Assembly (NCBI GenBank): GCA_029168955.1
Contig: JAPDOI010000131.1
Span: forward strand, 868,001-932,000
DNA: 64,000 bases
DNA from: Aplectana chamaeleonis
Lineage: Eukaryota; Nematoda; Chromadorea; Rhabditida; Cosmocercidae
Reading direction: 5' to 3'
Shown: piece after piece, positions 25,101 through 37,100 of the stretch
How the letters are laid out: each line of letters opens with the position of its first letter
How positions within the stretch are numbered: position 1 is the first letter of the stretch
Position numbers and translations under genes: made by a program
Notes under the pieces: model-generated
Told to the model about the DNA's origin: nothing
Databases searched by the model: none
What the model saw: only the letters and a program-made list of their open reading frames with translations

Positions 25101-28100
25101 TTGGAGGGTGGTGGTCATCGTGTATCAACACCTATGAGGAGGCGGGAGAAACGGGGGAGGAGCGAGGTTCCTGATTGGACGCAACAAGGTTAGCCCCGGC
25201 CCCCGGCTTTTGCGTCCAATCAGGAACCTTGCTCTTCCCCCGTTTCTCCCGCCTCCTCAGCGGTGTTGATACACGATGGCCACCACCCAGCATTGGAGCG
25301 CGAGCGCGGCTGAGTTCTAGCATTGGGGCGCATTTGCGCACGCTGTCTAGTTCGAGCCAGTGCCCGCGCAACTAATCCTCCGCTGAAATGAGGCTTTCAA
25401 GAAGAAGAGCTAATTTTAGATGTCTCGTAGCGTTTTTCAGGATTCTTCCTTCACTGATGGAACAGTCAGACCCTAAACCTTCGTTTTCTGGTGGAAACTC
25501 GAAAACGATTTTTATCGTGGACACTACCTTTAAGGTTCACACTTGGTGGGTGTCTTAATGGTGTGGTTTACCTTACAACCAGATCAGAATTAAATCCATG
25601 ATTGTACTGAGTCTTTAGGACTACCACCTATTTACGGCGCTCTACACTCTATTGTTGGCAGCCGACGACCGAGTGATCTCCCACAGAGGCCTTTAAAGGC
25701 AGCATACACGCTCGCAAAAGTTGTTGAGATAACAACATTAGTACGGTTGTACGGGCTCTAAAAGGGCCCTCACGAAGTTGGAGGAGTTGAAAACGAGTTA
25801 AAAGGGCCGTATTCGAGCCGTATTGAGTCACAAATTCATCCTTTCTCCGCCCACCTATACGGGCTCCACCCCTCAATACAAATATTCAATGCTCGATTAC
25901 GGTAATTTTGGCTCATTTTTCACGCTTCTAATGTCGTAAGCATCCAAGGAAGGGCCGCACGAGTACATTAGCGTCGTTATCCCAACAAATTTTGTCGCTA
26001 GCTCCGCTATTTCAGCCAATGCGGTACAACTCGTCCATTTCCGGGCCAATATAAAACGAACCGTTATATCTTCATTTCAGTTGATTTTTTACTGTTTTTT
26101 CGTTATCTCTGATTATTAACAGCTTCAGACCTTCGATTCATTCCATAAAATTGATATCATTTTTGAGCGTGTATGCTGCCTTTAAATCGTGGCATATCTT
26201 CCGACCAGCCCCACTGATAACTATCAAGAGCCGTGAAACATTCAAATTCAATTAGATACCTTTGTGTGGATACAACATTATTAGGACACACTGGAAGTGG
26301 ACAACATGCACCATTTGCACATTCGACTCCAACGCGACCGCAATCGAGAGTCCTTGTGCAGACACCTTGAATGACAAACATAACCTTGAAGCAAATGAGG
26401 TCCTGTCTGTTTTGAATGAGATATTCTGACTTGATTACTAACCCAGAGAAATGATTCCATTTGGGCATCGTGGTAGTGGACAACAGAGTCCCTCTAGACA
26501 GACGCTAGCGACTCCGCACGGCATATTATGGTTGTTGCAACGCGTCAGAGCCTAAATGAGATTAGTGAATTCGCTCAATGATGCTTCTCCATCAAAACAA
26601 CTATTAAAAATTAGAAGCAGTGCTAGTGATGAATGCAGTTTTCAGGCTTTTATTGGGAATAGAAAATGCCGGAGATCATCGCAGCAACCATGTAGGAAAA
26701 AGAAGACCAAAATCATTTTATTTTTTTACTTGATGTGGCTCGCATATGACGAGTTGGGCAGCGTATAAACAACTTATCTGTGGGCTGAGAGCTAACGAGT
26801 CGGCTTGTGGGTGTATGTGGTCCTATCCACAGCTTATGAACGCTAACGACATTTCACAATCTCGAGCATTCATTTGTTCACGTCGATGGGCGTGGAAAGT
26901 GCATCTGGCGTGTGACGAGCTGACGGGTGTCCAACTTTGGGGCCGTAGGGGACCGTTCCGAGCTCATTTTTCTTAGTTTTTTGAACGTTAGGGTAGCGTG
27001 TAGGCCTCGCAGCTTCCGATCTCCACCAAAAAATCAGACATGGTTTTTATCGTGGACACTGCCGTGGCAGTGGTCGAGATAAAACAAGCCTGTCTAACTT
27101 TCCTCTTTGAACCCCTTTCTATATTTAGAGTAGGAGGACCTGAAAAAAAATGGGAAAAAACCCATGTTTTGAGCGTAATTTCAAGCCTGAACTTCCCTGT
27201 CTTTTGATGTTGGACGAGCACACTCTACATTGTCGGCATCGATGATCTCTTATATCAAGAACATCAGCTGGCTCGAAATTGGAGTTCAATCAATGAACAA
27301 TATGCTTCGGAATGACGTGCGCAGATGATTCTGTCCTCGTAAAGTCAAACATTGAATGAAGGGCTTACTGTCAATATTCAATAGATTTCAATAGCTAAAT
27401 TTGTCTTTATTTCTGTCTGTGAACGTCAATGATTTCTGACTGTATAGCATGAGACTGCGATCTTTCTGGGCGAATTTGCAACTTAGGCTCCTAATAACTC
27501 TATTTTTAACTAGTTTCTTGCCGCGTAACCTTAGTGGTCTTTTAGCCGTTCGCGGATCGAGCTGATTTTTATGGTTTTTCCACAGCATTTTTCATCGCGA
27601 CCACTGCCTTTAAAGACAAGAGTGCAATGTGCTTACTAAATACACCCACAAAGCTTCTGACTTTGTGATGTCGGTGTATGGATGAAGGTCGTAAAGTGTC
27701 CAAACCAAGGAAGGGGGGGGGGCTGTGATTGAAGGATCCATCGACTACCGCTAATCACAGTCCTTCGCTCCTTCTTCGCTCTTCTCGCCGTTTCAAAACA
27801 TTACAACTACCTACCCTGGTGTATGCAAGTTCACTTGATACCTCGCATCTTCTTCATAGAACCCCGCATTGGAGGTTTATTATTTTGAATGATCCCGATG
27901 GCACAAGATGTCATTGGAAAGTTTTTCTTAAGTCCTCCTACATCGTCTGCCTGAAGTGTAAGGGACGAATATGATGTTTGATTGCGCGGGCTCGAGTCTA
28001 GCAACCTTGTAAAAACGTTCTGAGCAATGAGATTGCTCGATTTTGGTGCCTACAATATTGTCATACCAATTGATGGAGTAGGGAACGGTATCTGCGGAGA

Positions 28101-31100
28101 TGCTCAGCGACAATTCGTAGTGAGTCCTTGTGAATGACATCATGTCACTGGGAACTCGTTGAGGATTGTCCTGGATTGTTTTCCATGCTTCATCGGAGGT
28201 GTTGGCAGCCACAGGCGTTGAACGATTCAAGATCATGCACGAACTCGGACCTACATGGGGATGGTCATCCTAACTAGCTGGAATTCCATCGAAATCCAAG
28301 TCCGAGGAGTTAAGCGTCCTAGGAGCCGGGACCTTCTCGTCAGAAGGCAGGTGAAGTTCACCGGGAAAGTGGACAAATAGCACCACTCTTAACCAATTCT
28401 ATAGAAATACACATGAAAATGGTACAATGTGGCGGACATCGCGAGGCAATTTCATTTTCGTTTATCAAGTGTTGTTGTACATATGCAACGTGCGAAATAC
28501 AATCCTTTTCCTATAACTCAAGGCTAAATGGGGGAGTCGGAGTGATACCAAATGATCTATTTGTAACTGTTTTGCTTTGCTACAAAAAGGGTTATTATTT
28601 GGTATTCAAAAAAAAGCGTGAGATTCTCGTTAAAAGAAGGGAAATACTTCTTGTGTATGATTTGGCATTCGGAAAGTCAGTGAAATGATGGACCATCGAT
28701 TTGGCCGTGCACTTGTTCAATAAACAACAAAAATTGAGTGTAGCATTGAAAAACCAAATCACACCCTATTACTGAGCACACACATATCTTCGCGTGGCTG
28801 CAATTATTTTCAGTCATTAAAAAATGTTTCTCATGCAAATGGGGTTCATTACTTATTCGCTAGCGAACATGTAGACATGAAGAAATCGTAGTAATGCTCG
28901 AGATTATGTGTTCCTGAATATTCGGTGAATGCCAAAACTTGATTCTTAGCTTTGCAAACTTAAGTTGTAAATATTCGCTTGATTGAAAAAACAAATCCCA
29001 CCCGTATTTCATCCAATCAAAAGACTAAAATTTAAATCATGGCTGGAAAGTGCGTCGTATACTTTCCTTGGTAACACGGCTGTACTCGGTTGACATACGA
29101 TGCGCCGAGGAGTGAATACCGTGACAGACTGAGAGATATCCTTTACATATAGTAAAGATGTTTACATGTTTTTGCCTGTCTTCGACCTCAACTTCTATGC
29201 TTCGGCAACATCGAGCTTTCGACTCCAAAAATGAATAAGAGCGAGCTGCACCCACTTCCAGCCTCCTGCTCAAAAATGAGCTTCCTAGCTCAATTTCAGA
29301 TGCTCCAACGAAATCATGATCGTTGTCTGAAAGAAAGATGAAAGTTTTTCTCGACCAAAACCGAGTGGTTTTTCCTGTTTTTCTCGAATCTCAGGGAACC
29401 ATTCGAAATCATGTTTTTGTGGATAGACTATCTTTTCACGCTCTTTTCAATCAAATAGGAACTGCTTTTCCAAAGTTGCTCAGAACGCTGATAATATTCG
29501 ATTTTGCGTGTTGATTAGAATTTTCCAAACAATTGACTAATAGCTATCAAGAATCAACACCCATTGCGGCATTTTTTTGCAGCAGGCCAAAAATCGATAT
29601 TATTGATTGGTGATAATCGATAATGTCTAATGAGTGAAATTCACCAACCAAGAGACCCACACCCATCGGCAATCACCACTACCGGCCGCATTTCGCGCAA
29701 TAGGCGCGAAAATCGATAATGTTGATTATCGATCGATGACGTGTCATGAGCATAACTTCGTCGTGGTGGAGACAGCGGGACAGAGGCTGTCTACACACGG
29801 AGGGAGCAGTTATCCCGTTTTTGCAGTTTGAAACGTCATGCGACTCAACATGAGCGAAGTGGTCCCGAGTGGAATTAGAGCTGCGAAAGGCGGGCCAACT
29901 CCTCCCTCGGTGTGTAGAGAGACAGCGGTCGGAGATGTGAAGGTTGTTGGATGGGTCTACGAACAAAAAAGTAAAGATTGTTTTCTCACCCCGATTTGAA
30001 GATGAGCATCATTTTCACCACCTCAAGTTTTCGGTGTTTTCGTCTTTTTGTGCCTCAAACTTAATGAGGTAGCCTTATCTCTACTAGGGAATCACAGGCT
30101 TCCCGCAGGTAACATTTTTATCTTCGGAGAAATATGTTCAGCTAAAAATTATATTTTTTTATTTAGAAATTTCAGTAAAATTCTTCGACGAAAAGATTTT
30201 TGAGGATCAACCGCGCTTTAGAAAATTGAACCAAGTTCGGCTTGCAAAGTGCCAGTTTTCCCTTTAAAACTTTTTCCTTCTTGATAATAACCCCTTGGAA
30301 AAGGTTGTTTTTGGAATCGCCATGGAATTCTGCATCGAATAGTGTTTTCAGGCGAAAAAAAACACGCTCTCACTCTTCCAGCCGATTCCAGTTTATAAAG
30401 TGCATCTTTTGTGCATGAAGTTATCGATGCAGAAAACTTTCGTAACTTTTCTACATTAAGAGATGGACTTTTGCTAAAGGCTGTTTTTGGGATCCCCGTG
30501 GAATTCTACGTCGACCAGTGTTTCCAGAGGGGGAAAATATTTTCTCGATCCTTCAGCCTAATTCGTTTTACGAAACAACAGTTTTTCGCCTATAACTCTT
30601 TAACCGTTGAAGATACGGTTGTGTAAAGGTTGTTATTAAAATTTACGTAAAATTTTGCGTCGATCGATATATCGGTTTCCTAACCTTGCTTGCCCCATAA
30701 GCCAGCCAGGTCGGTGGAGGCGAGCCCCGTTGTTGGCTCCGGCAAAACTCTGCGTCTCTCATTTATATCATAAAGGCGAGAGCACCCTATGGAGATTACT
30801 ATGGAGCTCGGCTCCACCGACCTAGCTGGCTTATGGTCAGCGATTGCGTCTCGGGACGCTTTTCGGTCGAGTTTTCGGCGCCCAAACCGACTCGAGTTGG
30901 CTTTTTTATACAGTTTTCCCCACATTATTTAGTTTCTAGTTTCCGAAAACCACCTGGAGTCAACATATTGGCGGATGCGGCGCTGGGAACTCTTCCGACT
31001 CAGGAGCGTGCGGCCGCAAAGCGTGTCGAGACGCCGTTGCGGACCGGAATTTGACCCCGAGAAGCACAGCACGTGAGTTTCAATTGTTTAATGTTGCATA

Positions 31101-34100
31101 AATAGAGTTTTAAGTAGTGGAAGCCGATCATTTTGAAAAATGTAGATAAGAAATTGGATAAGAAATGACAGCAAATCAAACAAATCATGTTAGATTCGTA
31201 GATCTACTATTATTCGATTCATGACCGCTTTCTTGAATCGACTGATCGTGTTTTGAATATATTTTACATGTATTCAAACTTTCGTAAGCGTAGTTCTTCT
31301 CAAGTAGTGGTTTTAAATTGTTCTATGTGATGCTTTTTCGCAGAAACGGGTCATCAGCGATGTGACGCGCCGCCATCTTGCCTTGTCGTCGGCGGAGTCA
31401 ACGGAAAGCCGGCTTAGAGACCTGTCGATCGGACGACAAGCTCAGACAAATTCGGCAGTGTGATTTGTGATATTGAGTAAGTAACTTAAACGTCTCAAGT
31501 TACTTATTCATAGCAAAAAAGTCACACACGAAATGTAGTAAGTAACCTACCCGAGGCGACTTTCCACCCAGACGAAAACCTGTAAGTAACCTTGACAAGG
31601 GTAGTAAGTAGCGAGAAAGATAAACGCCAAATTTTAACTTGCATGTGAGGTTGTATCTAGCAAGTATATTTCCCAAAATTACTTGCGATATATGTCCGCG
31701 ATTAATTTACGTGCGACTTAAGATTTGGCGTTCAACTTCCTCGCTACTTACTATCCTTTAAGAAAGTAACTTGGGGGTTTTAGTCTTGGTGAAAGGTCGC
31801 CACGGTTAAGTTACTTACCACATCGTGAATGTGACTTGTATGCTATGAATTAGTAACTTGAGACGTTCAAGTTACCTACTGCATATCACAGTAGCTTTCC
31901 CAAAATTTTCTGAGATGTTTTTCTGTATTTCTTATGTTGTATTTCTTTTGACTTCTGTTTTTTTGATATTCCTTATTGTTTTTGGTTTTATTTCCTCCTT
32001 ACTCTGCCTGCTGTCCGAAAAACATGCTTTACATTTAATCTATCTTTTATTCTCTCGCAGTGCCATTTTTTTTGTTTGGTCTCGCCATTCCCAATCCGGT
32101 TACCTCTACACTAAACTCATGTTTACTGAAGCTCGGCCCCATTAGGCCCTGTGGTCGCCGTACATGTATTCTCTTGTAGTCTCTTGACATAGTCTTCATT
32201 GCGTTCTCCCAGACACGGTTCTCTTTCTGCATCTCAAACATCACGATCATCATGAAGTTGCCTTCAAAGGCTTTTTGATTACACGTTTAACTCCGATTGT
32301 GTCCACGTCATCACGAGCAATAAATTAATATCTTCTAATACGTGTTGTTTTTCTTATGTGATGCTCCAGAAGTATTATCACCCAAGAGCCAGGTTGTAAT
32401 GGAGCGACTTTGGATTTACGGCAAATCCAAAAGGCCGCTCTAATACAACCTGCTTTGGGGTGTGCCCGCTAAAGAATTCTGTAGCAGTACGGGTGTTGAA
32501 GAAATCGTTCGCAAGTGCGTATTAGGGCAGGATGAAGGGTGAATATGAAAAATTGCCGCAGTAAGGGCGTATTGTCAGTAGAGTATGTCAACGAATATTC
32601 GGCCGAATAAACGAATAATCGAATATTCGAATAATTCGATTATTCGGAAAAGTCAATATTTCGAATAATTCGCTTATTCGGAAAAGCCGATTTCCGAATA
32701 ATTCGTTTATTCGAATATTCGGAGAAGTCAATTTTTCGAATAATTCGTTTATTCAAATATTCGGAAAAGTCAATTTCTCGAATAATTCGTTTATTCGAAT
32801 ATTCGAACGGCCCATTATTCGAATATTCGGCCGAATAAACGAATACTTTCAGGATATAGGAAGCAGAGTCTCTGGTGCATGTCCATTTTTGCGGGGCAGA
32901 GGTGAATTGCCTCTAACCAAACTGGGTGCTACAGTGCGGTCGGCTGCCAAGGGTAAAAAGGCGGCGGCGGCCGCCGCCGTTTCTGTGCGGCGCCCAATTT
33001 AGGAACTGTTTAACGCGTTCAACGACTTACTTGATTGTTTCTGTTCGTGAGAAATTCTTGAGGCAGCCCTACGATTCCACCGAAGAATTTTGGAGAAATT
33101 TCAACCGGTTTGAAATTTTTCGAAAAATTGAACTGAGAGAGTGGCGAGTCTTCAGATGCTCATAAACAATTCCAAAACAACGTTATATCGTTAGTGAGAA
33201 ATTTATGTGGTGCAGAATATTCAGTATTTTAAAAATAAGATGTTTTCTCAAAAAAAAACTCCGAGCTGAGAAGAAAAATACTCTGGATGAAAGTTACAAT
33301 ACAGCGCTATGCAGCCCGATTGAAATTAAATTTGGGCTTAGACAGGCCTTTGCTGATTGAAATGTTATAATGGTGATTTAAATAATTTATATGCTCAAAC
33401 ACGAAATTACCGAAGAACTTTCTAGTCGATCGCGCATTTTTGAAAAAAAATCCGAAGTTTGGTGATTTTTTAGAAATCCATTGTCTATTGAAAAAGCCCA
33501 TCAAATTTTTTCCTTTAATGTGATGAATGTTTTTTTTGTAGAGGTAAGTATGTGACACCACTGGTGAGTTATTTGGGCATTTTTGCTCTCCGATTTCCAA
33601 ATTATCATTGACTCAACATTGTTCTGCGGGACGCAACCAGTTTTTATGAGGCCCTGGACTGTATAACTCCTATAAAAAAGACTTGCCGAGGAAGTTAAGT
33701 ATGAAAAAGTATATTTCGGCATCAATAAAAAGTAACAGAATAGGAGAAACAGGAAAACGAGAAAATTTGAAAATTTTTGAAAATTTCGTATTTCGTGGTT
33801 TTTATTCTTTGGAATTCAGCACCTATTTCAAACCGTTATCTGGCAATACAACGACTATAACCCTGATCTCGAACGAAAGCTCGTATTTCTACCTTATAAA
33901 TTAGTTTGAGACGGATTCATTGAAGATTGGGTGAGAAAAGTTTTTCCAAAAAGTGCTCCGCGCTCACTTTAGTGCCGTTTTTTAATATTCAGTCGTAGGT
34001 GGATTTATATGTATAGAGGGGCTGTGGCACTTCAGCAAGTGTTTTTCTGCGTGTGAGTGAAGGTTTCTAGAATCCATGGAAAGAATTTTACAGAAAATTA

Positions 34101-37100
34101 TTCAATTTCGATTTTGCAAAATATGACGATATCGGAAGTTCTATATTTACACCAACGTCAACCACTCTCCGTTCAAGCTTAATCAATGCTGTTTTCACAA
34201 ACGAAAGAAAGGAAGGGTCGCTATTGAACCTCCCATTGTGGACAAGAATCACTCTGTGGTGAAAGAAAAAAATAGGAGCCAAACCCAGGCCATCATGCTC
34301 ATAATTATTTGCCTCAGAGTATACTGGATCAGATTTCATGGTTTCATATCGTGATATTGAAGAAGAAAAGTTTCATACAGAATACTAATGGGTTGAGTCT
34401 CCTAATAGTCGTACCATGGAATCTCAAATGTGGATGAGAAAAAATCTAGATTTTTTCTTCGATTGAATTCTGAGCTCTCGGTCCGATCTGGGCTCACCAT
34501 TGACAGATGGGTGTCAGTAAAGTCCAATCGACGAAATTCGTCCTCGCCCACAAAAATACCCAAACAACATTCAGATATATAGAAAAAACGTATACACCAA
34601 ACTTTGTGCGACTTGTGATTCCTGGAGGGTAGCTGTGCGTTAAAATTACCAACGTTCAGACTGAAAGCGAAAATTGAAGAAATGTGAACTTGTCAATACT
34701 GAAAAGATTCCTTTGCAGTAGTATATAGATACGAATATGCAGGTTATGGCTAACATCATGGCTCCACTGAATATGCCTAGATTCGTTCCTCTGGTATCGT
34801 TATGCCCTCGCCCTGCTAATCGCTGACTTCGCACCTCCAGTTGGACGCGTCAGGTCACCGCAACGGCTCACCAATAGCACAGAAGTCAACCGTTATATAG
34901 TTCTTCTACACAGTTATTTTTGAATGCAACAACTATTACAAAATTGAAAACACGAAACCATATACATCAAAAGTCTCAAAAAAATGAAAATTGAGGCATG
35001 TTTAGGAGTTTAATGGTAATTCTGAATGAAAATGGCTCAGTATCGGATCAGGGTAAGTACTAGACATTGGCATTGCACGCTAGATTTGGAAAACATGGAA
35101 AATTCGATTAACACTTTTGAAAAGTCTCAAGTGAATTAATTTTTCAAATATACCTTTTCTATGTTACCGAATGAATGAACGCATTTGAATAAGACACTTT
35201 TAAAACTCAGTGAATTTTTATAATAACGCGTTTTTTTATATTTTCGAATGAATGAGCGAGTTCGAGAAAACCTCGAATCTTTTCGAATGACTAAAGAAAA
35301 TGGGAGCAAGTCTAATTTTATTTCTATTCGATTTGAATGATAATTCGGAATATTTTTTCGATTATTTGGATAGTGATTCTAACTTTCGTGTTCGAGTAAT
35401 TAATGAATATTTTGTATTTTTTTTCAGCATAGCTAATATTCAAATGTCGCCAACCGACATTGGCCGAGTACTCAAAACATCGAATTTTAAATTTTCTGCA
35501 TCAAATAATCGGAAAAGTGGATAATTTTCAATCCCGATAGAATGGAAACTTCGAAAAGGCCAACAATTCAAATTTCCGAATTAATCGGAAATTCAAAAAC
35601 ACGAATAATTTAATCACCTGAATGATCAGAAAGTTCGAAATAAAAAAAAACTAGAGTCCTGGAATGAATCAAATATTTGAGAAAAATCGAAAATTGGGAT
35701 TTCCGAGAGAGTCGCTATCATCTAGCTCTATGCTCGAATACTCGGATACTCGAATTATTCTAATAATTGTTCGAATCGGTCACAAGTTTAGTACAGGGCT
35801 GTATGCCTTTGTGTACCATGCCAAGAACAAATTACGATTTAAAATTATACGTACGCATGAAAGGCATGAAGATTCTGAAAATTTCTAACCGAGACTTCAG
35901 AAGTTGCTTCTATTCTGAGGAGATACATGAGTTGACTTCTGTGCTGTTGGTGAGCCGTTGCGGTGACCTGACACGTCCAACTGGAGGTGCGAAGTCAGCG
36001 ATTAGCAGGGCGAGGGTATAACGATACCAGAAGAACGAATCTGGGCATATTCAGAGGAGCCATGATGTTAGCCATAACCTGCATATTCGTATCTAAGGTG
36101 CGTCCGAATGAGAATGGCGGCTCATGCGGCCGGCGTGCTTGGCAGGCGACCGTCGCGTTCGCCGCTCTCGGACGAGCATGCGAAAAGTCCCCACCGCCAT
36201 CGACTACGAACGGGGCCGGCACCGGCTGGCAGCAAGCGCTGCGCCGATCAATCTCTGCAGACTTTGGGAGAGGGGACGGCCGTCGTTGAGATCCAACACT
36301 CGTCCGAGGGCGGCACATGCGACGGCCGCCTGCCAAGCACGCCGGCCGCGTGGGCCGCCATTCTCATTCGGGCACACTTTATATACTACCGCAAAAGAAT
36401 CTTCTCAGTATTGACAAGTTCACATTTCTTCAATTTTCGATTTCAGTCTGAACGTTGGTAATTTTAACGCACAGCTACCCTCCAGGAATCACAAGTCGCA
36501 CAAAGTTTGGTGTATACGTTTTTTCTATATATCTGAATGTTGTTTGGGTATTTTTGTGGGCGAGGACGAATTTCGTCGATTGGACTTTACTGACACCCAT
36601 CTGTCAATGGTGAGCCCAGATCGGACCGAGAGCTCAGAATTCAATCGAAGAAAAAATCTAGATTTTTTCTCATCCACATTTGAGATTCCATGGTACGACT
36701 ATTAGGAGACTCAACCCATTAGTATTCTGTATGAAACTTTTCTTCTTCAATATCACGATATGAAACCATTCTGATCCAGTATACTCTGAGGCAAATAATT
36801 ATGAGCATGATGGCCTGGGTTTGGCTCCTATTTTTTCTATCACCTCAGAGTGATTCTTGTCCACAATGTGAGGTTCAATATCGACCCTTCCTTTCTTTCG
36901 TTTGTGAAAACAGCATTGATTAAGCTTGAACGGAGAGTGGTTGACGTTGGTGTAAATATAGAACTTCCGATATCGTCATATTTTGCAAAATCGAAATTGA
37001 ATAATTTTCTGTAAAATTCTTTCCATGGATTTTAGAAACCTTCTCTCACACGCAGAAAAACACTTGCTGAAGTGCCACCGCCCCTCTCTTCATATAAATC

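Noticed and set aside
32579..32850. Regular repeats resembling a CRISPR array
   Set aside because: Units are contiguous satellite without unique spacers, in eukaryotic intron DNA.
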